7,600 bases of DNA from a candidate division WWE3 bacterium RIFOXYC2_FULL_42_13 (GCA_001773255.1 MEWF01000019.1:50512-58111), one strand, 5' to 3'. Shown: positions 1-7,409, counted from the first letter of the stretch. Notes: a model not told the origin generated them from the letters alone. Program-made: numbers and translations.

Positions 1-2328
1 TCGCGCCTCCTGAGTTTGTGAAAAAAGGTCTCTGATATGGTCGAAGACTTTGGTATAGGTTGCAGGGTTGGATTTGGGTGTTCTTCCTATAGGGCTTTGG
101 TCGATGGCAATTATGTTGGTTAAGTTCTCTACTCCTTCGAGGGATTTAAACGGCTCGGGTTTTTGATCCAGCTTCATTCCGAAACTTTGACGGAGTCCCT
201 GGTACAGAGTATCCATGATGAGCGTGGATTTTCCGGAACCAGAAACTCCCGTAATACACACAAATTTTCCTAAAGGAATAGATAGTTCTGCATTTTTCAA
301 ATTTCTTCCGGTCGCCCCCTTCAATACTAATTTCTTGCCCTCAATAGATTTCATTACTTTGGGAGCTGGATCAAGATCCATGAACATCTCGCCTTTCATT
401 TGTCCTTTGCGGTCGTTCTTGCCTACTATAAGTTTTCCCGACAAATATTTACCCGTGAGGGAGTTTGAGTTTTTTATTATCTCCCCGGGAGTCCCTTCTG
501 CAACAACTTTCCCCCCTTCCGAACCGGCACCCGGCCCGAAATCGAAAACATAGTCACTGCACATCATTGTCTCGGCGTCGTGCTCTACAACCAAAACCGT
601 GTTACCAAGATCTCTTAACTGGTGAAGGGTGCGTATGAGTTTTCCCTGATCCTTTTGATGTAGACCTATCGAAGGTTCATCCAGTACATACAACACACCG
701 GATAAACCCGAGCCTATTTGAGAGGCCAAACGTATTCGCTGCGCCTCTCCGCCTGACAGCTGAGATGAAGATCGGGCGAGCGTCAGGTAATCCAAACCAA
801 CATCTTTTAGAAAATTGAGCCTGTAAGAAATTTCCTTAAGAATCGCATCGGAAATTTTGTGCTCTCTTTCCGTCAATACTGCGTCGAGAGTTCTTACCCA
901 TTCAATTCCATTTTTTATTGAAAATTCCGTAACGGTGTTTATATTTTTTGAATCTATCACCACCGATAAAGATTCTTTTTTTAATCTTGTACCATTACAA
1001 ACAGGACATTCCTCATCGATCATGAATTTCTCGATCTCATTTCGGATATAATCGGACTCGGTCTCACGGTGGCGTCTTACCAAATTCGGTATCACTCCTT
1101 CAAAACCTGCTTCATAGGTATGTTCACGCCCCGTTTGTCCTCTATAAGAAATTTTGAATCTTCTGTCGCCGACCCCATACATAATTATTTTCATGGTCTC
1201 CTTAGAGAGATCTTTTATAGGTGTGTCCAGAGAGAATTTATAGACTTCGGCGACTTTTTTGACAACATTTTGAGTCCAGGTTTGATGTTCAAAAAGCCTT
1301 TGCCACGGCAAAATACCGCCCTCGGAAATGGATAGTCTGGGGTTAACGACCGAGTCTTCGTTTACTCTCAACTGCATACCGAGTCCATCACATGCCGGGC
1401 ATGCTCCGTGTGGCGAGTTAAAGGAAAAAGTCCTGGGCTCAATTTCAGGCAGGGAAATGTTACAAGCCGGACACGCAAAATTTTCGGAGAGTAAATGGTC
1501 TTCGGTATCTCTAGGGTTTTCAGGAAAATCAAAAGATGGGTCTTTTATTATTGTAAGAATTACCGTACCGTTGCTTAAACGCAAAGCTGTTTCAACCGAT
1601 GCAAAAATATCGGAAAAGGTGTTTTTGGCTTCGGCTGAATTCCCGACTCTTTTATGATTAACCGTGTGCCTGGAAATTAACCCGTCGATCGTATGTTTGT
1701 TTGTTTTAATTAAATCGAATTTTTCTTTTAAGCTCATAACATCACCGTCTACACGCGCTCTAACTATCCCCTGCTTTTTTAAGTTTTCAAAAAGAGCCGA
1801 ATACTCTCCCTTTCTGTCTTTTACTATCGGAGAGAAAAGAAAAAACCTGACTCCCTTTTCGGATTTAAAGTCCTTATACTCCGAAATTATTTTAAGAATT
1901 GACTGAACTATTTCGGTGGAACTTTGTCTTTGAATTTCCCGTCCGCAGTTCGGGCAGTGGGGATGACCGACTCTCGCGAACAAGAGCCTTAAGTAATCGT
2001 AGATTTCGGTGATGGTACCGACCGTCGATCTCGGATTTTTTGAGGTTGTTTTCTGATCTATAGCAATAGCCGGGGAAAGTCCGTCGATTTTATCGACGTC
2101 AGGCTTATCCATTACGCCCAAAAACTGTCTCGCATAGGCTGAAAGGCTTTCAACGTACCTGCGCTGGCCTTCCGCATAAATGGTGTCCATTGCTAAAGAC
2201 GACTTTCCGGAGCCTGAAACACCGGTAAGGACAACCATCTTATTTTTCGGTATATCGAGGTCTATATTTTTTAGATTATGCTGACGCGCGCCTCTAATTA
2301 GGATGTGCGAAAGTGAGGTGTTTTCCAT
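1..2328 (-). CDS. uvrA: UvrABC excision nuclease subunit A (C-terminus cut off by window edge)
   Basis: UvrA is the dimeric ABC-type ATPase that finds helix-distorting DNA lesions and loads UvrB in nucleotide excision repair; it is cytoplasmic. The frame is open from the ATG at 2328 to base 1, giving 776 codons without a stop. In order: N-terminal Walker A GVSGSGKSS (36-44, Lys42); a CPNC motif (125-128); UvrB-binding region (roughly 130-255); first zinc module with Cys286, 289, 310 and 313; insertion domain; a second CPVC pair (441-444); ABC signature LSGGEAQR (524-531); Walker B VLYVLDEPS (545-553); VVEHD switch (580-584); second Walker A GVSGSGKST (694-702, Lys700); and IAIDQSPIGRTPKSNPATY near the cut. 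UvrA is usually about 940 residues, so about 165-180 are missing, including the second zinc module, signature and Walker B. The missing part reflects the window edge, not a lesion. There is no Shine-Dalgarno; a TTCACA-N17-TAAAAT promoter ends 9 bases before the ATG. Identification is very secure. Confidence 0.98.
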   Translation of the reverse strand, partial: MENTSLSHILIRGARQHNLKNIDLDIPKNKMVVLTGVSGSGKSSLAMDTIYAEGQRRYVESLSAYARQFLGVMDKPDVDKIDGLSPAIAIDQKTTSKNPRSTVGTITEIYDYLRLLFARVGHPHCPNCGREIQRQSSTEIVQSILKIISEYKDFKSEKGVRFFLFSPIVKDRKGEYSALFENLKKQGIVRARVDGDVMSLKEKFDLIKTNKHTIDGLISRHTVNHKRVGNSAEAKNTFSDIFASVETALRLSNGTVILTIIKDPSFDFPENPRDTEDHLLSENFACPACNISLPEIEPRTFSFNSPHGACPACDGLGMQLRVNEDSVVNPRLSISEGGILPWQRLFEHQTWTQNVVKKVAEVYKFSLDTPIKDLSKETMKIIMYGVGDRRFKISYRGQTGREHTYEAGFEGVIPNLVRRHRETESDYIRNEIEKFMIDEECPVCNGTRLKKESLSVVIDSKNINTVTEFSIKNGIEWVRTLDAVLTEREHKISDAILKEISYRLNFLKDVGLDYLTLARSSSQLSGGEAQRIRLASQIGSGLSGVLYVLDEPSIGLHQKDQGKLIRTLHQLRDLGNTVLVVEHDAETMMCSDYVFDFGPGAGSEGGKVVAEGTPGEIIKNSNSLTGKYLSGKLIVGKNDRKGQMKGEMFMDLDPAPKVMKSIEGKKLVLKGATGRNLKNAELSIPLGKFVCITGVSGSGKSTLIMDTLYQGLRQSFGMKLDQKPEPFKSLEGVENLTNIIAIDQSPIGRTPKSNPATYTKVFDHIRDLFSQTQEAR

Positions 2329-2371
2329 AACCAGATGATTTTACGGTAAAAGTTCGGGTTTGTGAAGATAC
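2329..2371 (-). promoter_or_regulatory. Predicted uvrA promoter, near-leaderless
   Basis: This is the whole gap between the penicillin-binding protein stop and the uvrA ATG. On the minus strand it reads TTCACA (2366-2361), a 17-base spacer, then TAAAAT (2343-2338); each hexamer matches the sigma-70 consensus at 5 of 6 positions. The -10 ends 9 bases before the ATG, so a start 7 bases downstream would leave a leader of only about 3 bases. No purine-rich ribosome site is present (the bases before the ATG are CATCTGGTT). The -10 overlaps the right arm of a perfect AT-rich palindrome at 2339-2351. Predicted from sequence only. Confidence 0.6.
2339..2351. repeat. Perfect palindrome TTTTAC-G-GTAAAA overlapping the uvrA -10
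   Basis: Six-base arms at 2339-2344 and 2346-2351 surround one central base. The palindrome covers the uvrA -10 hexamer and the bases just upstream of it, a position where a repressor could block RNA polymerase. It is AT-rich and lacks a following T-run, so it is not an intrinsic terminator. It may be incidental, because the TAAAA core is already demanded by the -10. Confidence 0.3.
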
Positions 2372-4540
2372 TTAATCTTTATCTTGTTCATTTTCCATCT
2401 TAGGGCACAAACTCTTAGGCACATTCGACCCCTTTATAAAAACCTCAGTCCGGTCACAACCTTCATCCTTCTTAATAAAGACACCCGGCGGCATTTCAAA
2501 AACCTCGTTGTCTTTTCCCGACAAAACTTCGGACATTATCCTGTTCCAAATAGGGGCGGCACCTGTTAAACCGGAAGCCATGTACTTATTCATCGGCTTA
2601 TTGTCGTTGTTCCCAACCCACACCCCGACCGTGTACGAAGGAGTGAAACCGAAAGTCCAGTTGTCTTTTATCTGGTCCGTCGTCCCCGTTTTTACCGCTA
2701 TCTGTTTTCCGGGTACAGTAAGAAAGTTTCTTGTACCGAAAGCCGGAAGTCTCGCCTGATTGTCCGACAAAATATGCCACATCAAATACGAAACTTCCTC
2801 TGAAATAATTTGTTTCGGGTAAACCGCTTTCTTCGAGAATATTTCGTAACCCCTGCCGTCCCTGATAGAAATTATTTGGGACGGTTCGGCGTAGGCTCCC
2901 TTCCTAGCCAAAGTAGTGTAAACGTTGGCAAGATCCAACAGCCTAACCTCTTTCCCGCCAAGGGTAACTGACAGTCCGTACGACCCGTCGACCTTCCAGT
3001 TGGTTAGACCCATGTCCTTACCCAGCGAAACTATGTTGTCGGGACCTACAGCTTTTGCTACCTTGACAGCCGGAACATTGTACGAGTTGGCCAACGCGCT
3101 TCTTAAAGTTACATCCCCATGAAACTTGCCGTCATAATTAACCGGTCTGTAAGGCGCAGAACCCTGGGAGGTATAAACAACAGGAGAATCCTTTAGAATC
3201 GTCGCCGGAGTAAATTTATCAGCTAGCGCCAGTGAATACGTAACCGGCTTTATCGACGACCCGGGCTGCCGGTATGAAGTTACAACGTCAAACGCACCCC
3301 ACACCGGCGCAAAATAATCTGAAGAACCAACATAGACCAGTATCTCCGCATTTTTGACATCAATAACAACCGCGGCCCCGTTGGAAAAACCGTACCTTGT
3401 TCCCTTTTGAACTTCGTCAAAAATTATTGCCTCAGCTTTTTGCTGCAGAGCGAAATCAAGGGTCGTGGTAACTTTCAGACCACCGCGGTTAACAAAATTG
3501 CTTCCGTACATATTTTCCAGCGTTTGCCTTACATAGTTCACAAAGTGGGGCGCCCCTATAAAATCTTTAGGACGGGCTAAATTTAATTCTTCGGCTGACG
3601 CCTCTTTTGCTTCATCGGAGTTTATGTATCCCAGAGCGACCATCCGGTCCAAAACATACCGCTGACGGCTTTTCGCAACTTCGATATCGTTTAAAGGAGA
3701 GTAGAGGGATGGTGATGAGGGAAGACCGGCCAACATCGCCGACTCGGCCAGATCTAGTTCCCAAACATTTTTGGCAAAATATTTTTGAGACGCAGACTGT
3801 ATTCCCCACGCGTTACCTCCGTAAGCTATGTTGTTTAAATACATTTCAAGAATCTGCTCTTTGGAATACTTGGCCTCCACCATTAGTGACAGAACAGCTT
3901 CCTTTATTTTTCTGGAAAAAGTTCTCTCGGGACTTAACAAAACATTCTTAACCAGCTGCTGTGTGATTGTGGAACCTCCTTGCGTGTCCCCGTCAAATAA
4001 TGTTTTTCTGAAGGCCCGGATTATGCTATCAGGTCTTAATCCCCCGTGTATGTAAAAAAGCGAGTCTTCCACGGCAATGGTCGCGTTCACCGCATTTTCC
4101 GGAATACGCTCAAGTTTTACAGGTTCGTATTTTTCATCCGCGTAGATTTCATAGAGTAAGACGCCGTTTCTGTCTAAAATTTGAGTGGCTCCGTATTTCT
4201 GATCTATAGTAAGCATGTCAGGGCTCGGTAATTCTTTGAACCAGGAATAAACGACGTAAGGAACGAACATAAATAAAATGGTTAAAAGGATTCCTAAAAA
4301 AAATAAATGGATTTTCTTAAAAAGGTTATTTAACACCTTAAGAGTAAAAAGTAAAACCTCCATAGATCGAAGAAAAACTGTTGGAATTTTGAAGAAATTC
4401 TTCCGTGATCTACGCTTCTTGCGCTGTGTTAATTTTCTGAATACGCCGGTAAAGTTGTCATGTAAATGGAGAAAAATATACTCGAGTTTTTTGGTTGATT
4501 TTAATAGGAATGCACCAATTCGCGTTGGGGTATTTAACAT
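2372..4540 (-). CDS. Class A penicillin-binding protein (GT51 transglycosylase + transpeptidase)
   Basis: This 722-residue bifunctional enzyme polymerises lipid II into glycan strands and cross-links stem peptides on the outer face of the membrane. Residues 1-74 are cytoplasmic and strongly basic (KKRRSRK at 41-47); one membrane helix spans about 78-99. The GT51 domain (about 110-290) has catalytic Glu158 in AVEDSLFYIHGG, GGSTITQQ (188-195), KIKEAVLSL with the second catalytic Glu214, and the EMYLNNIAYG motif (232-241). The transpeptidase domain (about 385-670) has Ser428 in SSIK (428-431), SYN (486-488) and KTGT (617-620). All key residues are intact, so it should be active and beta-lactam-binding. 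Cys695 and Cys712 lie in the short C-terminal tail. The nearest named relatives are PBP1A/PonA-type proteins; no specific symbol is assigned. The ATG at 4540 fits the promoter TTGACT-N17-TAAAAT; an internal ATG at residue 60 has no ribosome site and would remove the basic segment. It ends in TAA 43 bases before uvrA. Confidence 0.97.
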   Translation of the reverse strand: MLNTPTRIGAFLLKSTKKLEYIFLHLHDNFTGVFRKLTQRKKRRSRKNFFKIPTVFLRSMEVLLFTLKVLNNLFKKIHLFFLGILLTILFMFVPYVVYSWFKELPSPDMLTIDQKYGATQILDRNGVLLYEIYADEKYEPVKLERIPENAVNATIAVEDSLFYIHGGLRPDSIIRAFRKTLFDGDTQGGSTITQQLVKNVLLSPERTFSRKIKEAVLSLMVEAKYSKEQILEMYLNNIAYGGNAWGIQSASQKYFAKNVWELDLAESAMLAGLPSSPSLYSPLNDIEVAKSRQRYVLDRMVALGYINSDEAKEASAEELNLARPKDFIGAPHFVNYVRQTLENMYGSNFVNRGGLKVTTTLDFALQQKAEAIIFDEVQKGTRYGFSNGAAVVIDVKNAEILVYVGSSDYFAPVWGAFDVVTSYRQPGSSIKPVTYSLALADKFTPATILKDSPVVYTSQGSAPYRPVNYDGKFHGDVTLRSALANSYNVPAVKVAKAVGPDNIVSLGKDMGLTNWKVDGSYGLSVTLGGKEVRLLDLANVYTTLARKGAYAEPSQIISIRDGRGYEIFSKKAVYPKQIISEEVSYLMWHILSDNQARLPAFGTRNFLTVPGKQIAVKTGTTDQIKDNWTFGFTPSYTVGVWVGNNDNKPMNKYMASGLTGAAPIWNRIMSEVLSGKDNEVFEMPPGVFIKKDEGCDRTEVFIKGSNVPKSLCPKMENEQDKD

Positions 4541-4580
4541 CTGTTTCCCAGATTTTAATTTATGAGATTGAACGAGTCAA
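4541..4580 (-). promoter_or_regulatory. Predicted promoter of the penicillin-binding protein gene
   Basis: On the minus strand TTGACT (4580-4575) is followed by exactly 17 bases and TAAAAT (4557-4552); each hexamer matches the sigma-70 consensus at 5 of 6 positions. The -10 ends 11 bases before the ATG, predicting a leader of about 5 bases or less. A GGGA lies 8 bases before the ATG, but it would be at or upstream of the predicted transcription start and is a weak ribosome site in any case. The promoter is bracketed by the inverted repeat at 4543-4597. Confidence 0.6.
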
Positions 4581-4597
4581 CAGACAGTTTGGGAAAC
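4543..4597. repeat. 8-bp inverted repeat flanking the penicillin-binding protein promoter
   Basis: GTTTCCCA at 4543-4550 and its exact reverse complement TGGGAAAC at 4590-4597 bracket the predicted promoter. One arm lies between the -10 and the ATG and the other 9 bases upstream of the -35. The layout could be paired half-sites for a regulator. A stem in a read-through transcript is also possible, but its 39-base loop makes a terminator unlikely. Chance occurrence is plausible at this length. Confidence 0.3.
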
Positions 4598-4611
4598 GTT
4601 TTTCCTTGTGG

Positions 4612-5355
4612 TTACAACTTTTCTTCGGGACCGATATGATTTTTAACCGACACTACTGCTCTGTTAAAATTTTTAAAACTCTCTTCCATTTGTTCCAGAT
4701 TTTCAACTTCAAAAGTCTTCGCTTTGGAATTAAGATCTCTTACTATTTCGACAAAAGTTCCGAGACGGTTAGAGTATTTTCTTGCCACAACTGAGATTCT
4801 TTCATCCCTGATATTTAACACCCTCTCTTCTTCCTCCGCCCTTCTCTTTAGAAACGGAGTTTCCTGAGCTGCTTCTTCTGCTCTGTTTTTTATCCGCCCC
4901 CTTGAGTTAAGATTTTCATACCGGTCTTTCATAAATACATGGTAATACGAACCTAACTGATCCTGAATATCCTTGAGTTGCGCAAATCTTTCCTGCGAAT
5001 TTCCGTCAGTGATGCCGGTGAGTACTTTATTAATATCCGTCTCATCGATCTTCAGAATATTTCCGGTAGAAGCAGCTATCTTATCAAGCTCTCTGGTAAC
5101 ACCTGTCTTTAGATCTTTTGTTTTTTCGTGAATCTCCTCAAATACCCTGTATCTACCTTCGGCTTCTTTATCCACTCCCAGCACACCTTTCAACCCGTCA
5201 ATAATATGACCACAGTATCTCTTATCAGTCACATGGAGGGTTTCCGCAGAATCCTTTATTTTTGCTAAAGATTCAGTTAGCTCCCTCGCCTGCTCACCAA
5301 GCTCATACCTGCTTCCGGCGGATTCGGTGTCATTCATAAAAGGATTTGCACTCAT
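4612..5355 (-). CDS. Uncharacterised helical, coiled-coil-like protein (247 aa)
   Basis: I do not recognise this protein and assign no function. It is highly charged and appears almost entirely helical, with stretches such as 17-41, 63-93, 119-148, 155-195 and 199-238 rich in Glu, Lys, Arg, Leu and Ala in heptad-like spacing. The densest run is around EEAAQ-RRAEEEERVL (160-180). It has no signal peptide, membrane segment, nucleotide-binding motif or metal-binding cluster; the only cysteine is Cys48. It should therefore be a soluble cytoplasmic protein, perhaps an elongated or oligomeric scaffold. It sits 39 bases after uvrB and 71 before the penicillin-binding protein gene, all on the same strand. 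The ATG at 5355 is preferred because a TTGTAA-N17-TAAAGT element ends 6 bases upstream; Met7 is an alternative, and neither has a Shine-Dalgarno. It ends in TAA. That it is a real gene is supported by length, strand and tight fit, and by no competing frame. Confidence 0.85.
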   Translation of the reverse strand: MSANPFMNDTESAGSRYELGEQARELTESLAKIKDSAETLHVTDKRYCGHIIDGLKGVLGVDKEAEGRYRVFEEIHEKTKDLKTGVTRELDKIAASTGNILKIDETDINKVLTGITDGNSQERFAQLKDIQDQLGSYYHVFMKDRYENLNSRGRIKNRAEEAAQETPFLKRRAEEEERVLNIRDERISVVARKYSNRLGTFVEIVRDLNSKAKTFEVENLEQMEESFKNFNRAVVSVKNHIGPEEKL

Positions 5356-5394
5356 ACTAAAACTTTACTATTTCGGAGGCTGGGTTACAAACGC
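5356..5394 (-). promoter_or_regulatory. Predicted promoter of the 247-aa gene, leaderless
   Basis: The 39-base gap after uvrB holds, on the minus strand, TTGTAA (5390-5385; 4 of 6 consensus matches), a 17-base spacer and TAAAGT (5367-5362; 4 of 6, keeping the key TA...T). The hexamer ends 6 bases before the ATG, so initiation about 7 bases downstream would fall on the A of the ATG itself. The gap has just enough room for this element and no leader. It is weaker than the next two promoters downstream, so co-transcription from uvrB may matter more here. Confidence 0.45.
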
Positions 5395-7392
5395 TTAATT
5401 AATAAGTTTCTTCATAACCCGCACTTTATCCCGCAGGACTGCCGCTTTCTCGAAATTCAAAACTTCCGCTTCGTATATCATTTCCTTTTCGAGATTTTTT
5501 ATTTCTTTCTGCAGTTCTTTAGGGGGCAGTTGACGGTAATCTATATCCTCATGGCCGTGTCTTTTCCCGCGCTGTTCTTCCAACACTTCTTCCAGTTCTT
5601 CGTCTATTAATTTTTCGCGGCGCGGTTTTGAAATATTTTGAGGTTCTAAACCATGCTCGATGTTGTATTTAACCTGGATGGCACGTCTCCTATCCACTTC
5701 CGCGATCGCTCTTTTCATGCTCCCCGTCATATTATCCGCGTACATTACTACTTCACCGGATATATGCCTCGCTGCCCTTCCCATAGTTTGAATCAGAGAT
5801 GTTTCGGATCTTAAAAATCCTTCTTTGTCGGCGTCGAGTATCGCAACTAAAGAAACTTCCGGCAAATCCAAACCTTCGCGGAGTAAATTAATTCCCACTA
5901 AAACGTCATATTTTCCGCTTCTTAGATTATCCAGAATATCGGTTCTTTCGAGGGTGTCGATATCCGAGTGTAAGTAGGTTACTTTCACACCTTTTTCCGT
6001 CAAATATTCGGCCATTTCTTCGGCCATTCTTTTTGTCAGCGTCGTAATGAGCACCCTTTCCTTCCTTGCAACTCTTTCTTTTACTTTTCCCAACAAATCT
6101 TCAATTTGTCCTTTAGAGGGAAGTATTGTTACTTTGGGGTCAGTGATTCCGGTAGGTCTGATTAGTATTTCAGCGACACTGTGTTCCGATTTTTCTAATT
6201 CCCATTCGTCGGGTGTAGCACTTACGTAAATAACCTGATTTACTCTTTGTTCGAACTCGTCAAAATTCAAAGGTCTATTGTCCATGGCCGAAGGAAGCCT
6301 GAAACCGTAGTCAACAAGAACCTGTTTTCTTGAACGGTCGCCGTTGTGCATTCCTCTGATCTGGGGAACGGTGATGTGAGATTCGTCGATAACCAACAAA
6401 TAATCTTTGGGGAAATATTCCATCAATGAGTGCGGAGCGTCACCGGGGTTTCTTCCGTCAAAATACCTGGAGTAATTTTCAATTCCTTTGCAATACCCGA
6501 TCTCCTGTATCATTTCCAAATCGTAATTGGTTCTTTGTTCGAGACGATAAGCTTCCAACTGCTTTCCCGATTTTCTTAAAAAATCCAGTCTTAGTGCCAG
6601 ATCCTCTTTAATCTGAGCCAGAGCAGCTACGCGGGTTTCTTCAGGTGCGACATAGTGCTTAGCAGGGTAAATTACTACCATTTCCTGGAATTGCTGCTGA
6701 ACATACTGTCCCGTTAAAGGATCCAGGTAGTTTATGCTCATCAGGGTGTCGTCCGACAGCTCGAGTCTGACCGCGTGATCCTGATAAGCCAGGTAAACAT
6801 CTATAACGTCCCCTGTTACGCGGTACGTACCTCTGTAAAAATCGTACTCAGACCGGTCGTAATAAATCTGGGAAAGTCTTTTTAATAAATCTATCTTCCG
6901 TATTTTCATTCCGGTCTTCAATTCCAAAGCTACCTTCGAGTACTCTGCCGGGCTTCCCAGGTTATAAATGCACGAAACCGACGAAACAACTATGACGTCC
7001 TTTCTGGTCATTAAAGAGGTAGTTGCCGAAAGTCTTAACTTATCGATCTTTTCGTTTATATCGGAATCTTTTTCTATGTAAGTGTCGGTTGAAGGTATGT
7101 AACTTTCGGGCTGATAATAGTCGTAGTAACTGACAAAATATTCGACCGCGTTCTCAGGAAAGAACTCACGGAATTCCTGATAAAGCTGAGCGGCCAAAGT
7201 TTTGTTGTGAGAAATTATAAGGGTCGGTTTTTGAACATTTTTAATAACGTTTGCAATGGCAAAAGTTTTTCCGCTTCCGGTAACCCCCAACAGCACCTGA
7301 TCTCTGACACCCGACCCAAGTTTTTTTGTGAGTTGTTCTATTGCGGTGGGCTGATCTCCGGTAGGTTGGAAAGGAGAAACTAGTTTAAACAT
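5395..7392 (-). CDS. uvrB: UvrABC excision nuclease subunit B
   Basis: UvrB is the helicase-like ATPase that receives DNA from UvrA, inserts a beta-hairpin to verify the lesion and then recruits UvrC for incision. From the ATG at 7392 it is 665 residues, the usual length. Residues: Walker A GVTGSGKT (36-43, Lys42); the tyrosine-rich hairpin YYDYYQPESYIPSTDTYIEK (89-108) and following segment; DESH Walker B (336-339); SATP (391-394); motif V GINLLREGLDLPEVS (500-514); motif VI QTMGRAARH (535-543); and the C-terminal UVR motif (about 634-662), which contacts UvrC. All catalytic motifs are intact. A GTG six codons upstream (7410) is in frame, but the ATG gives the canonical N-terminus MFKLVSPFQPTGDQ, and the predicted -10 lies between the two, so I use the ATG. 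It ends in TAA. No LexA/SOS box is visible upstream. The partner gene uvrA lies two genes downstream; uvrC is not in the window. Confidence 0.98.
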   Translation of the reverse strand: MFKLVSPFQPTGDQPTAIEQLTKKLGSGVRDQVLLGVTGSGKTFAIANVIKNVQKPTLIISHNKTLAAQLYQEFREFFPENAVEYFVSYYDYYQPESYIPSTDTYIEKDSDINEKIDKLRLSATTSLMTRKDVIVVSSVSCIYNLGSPAEYSKVALELKTGMKIRKIDLLKRLSQIYYDRSEYDFYRGTYRVTGDVIDVYLAYQDHAVRLELSDDTLMSINYLDPLTGQYVQQQFQEMVVIYPAKHYVAPEETRVAALAQIKEDLALRLDFLRKSGKQLEAYRLEQRTNYDLEMIQEIGYCKGIENYSRYFDGRNPGDAPHSLMEYFPKDYLLVIDESHITVPQIRGMHNGDRSRKQVLVDYGFRLPSAMDNRPLNFDEFEQRVNQVIYVSATPDEWELEKSEHSVAEILIRPTGITDPKVTILPSKGQIEDLLGKVKERVARKERVLITTLTKRMAEEMAEYLTEKGVKVTYLHSDIDTLERTDILDNLRSGKYDVLVGINLLREGLDLPEVSLVAILDADKEGFLRSETSLIQTMGRAARHISGEVVMYADNMTGSMKRAIAEVDRRRAIQVKYNIEHGLEPQNISKPRREKLIDEELEEVLEEQRGKRHGHEDIDYRQLPPKELQKEIKNLEKEMIYEAEVLNFEKAAVLRDKVRVMKKLIN

Positions 7393-7409
7393 CAAAAAAG
7401 ATTTTATCA
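7393..7409 (-). promoter_or_regulatory. Predicted uvrB extended -10 promoter, leaderless
   Basis: On the minus strand TGATAAAAT (7409-7401) fits the extended -10 pattern TGN followed by a -10 hexamer (TAAAAT, 5 of 6). It ends 8 bases before the uvrB ATG, across a C-T6-G tract, so the transcript would begin at or within about 2 bases of the ATG. No convincing -35 is found at 16-19 bases spacing (TTACCA is 20 away), which is what extended -10 promoters tolerate. No Shine-Dalgarno is present. Confidence 0.5.

Noticed and set aside
215..1906. Several open frames of 64-112 codons on the plus strand inside the uvrA region
   Set aside because: They lie opposite an unbroken, motif-rich uvrA frame, have no ribosome sites, and their translations are low-complexity and Phe/Ser/Pro-rich, as expected of antisense reading.
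181..2225. Internal repeat within uvrA, similar DNA at 223-249 and 2197-2223
   Set aside because: These encode the two Walker A loops of the duplicated ABC halves of UvrA, which explains the similarity.
1..2328. uvrA as a truncated pseudogene
   Set aside because: The frame is intact to the first base of the window; only the window edge cuts it, just before the expected second zinc module.
2345..2360. Possible Gram-positive-type SOS box upstream of uvrA
   Set aside because: The minus strand has a CGAAC half-site, but the second half reads ACCG rather than the required GTTCG.
2384..4565. Open frames on the plus strand, and short ones in another minus frame, within the penicillin-binding protein gene
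   Set aside because: The coding frame contains every GT51 and transpeptidase motif; the others carry no recognisable domain or start signal.
4592..4605. Small hairpin GGAAA-CGTT-TTTCC after the 247-aa gene as a terminator
   Set aside because: The stem is only five pairs, AT-rich, and on the minus strand is not followed by a T-run; it also overlaps an arm of the inverted repeat.
1..7392. Alternative genetic code (TGA read as Gly)
   Set aside because: No in-frame TGA occurs in any of the four genes, conserved glycines use GGN codons, and the three visible stops are all TAA.
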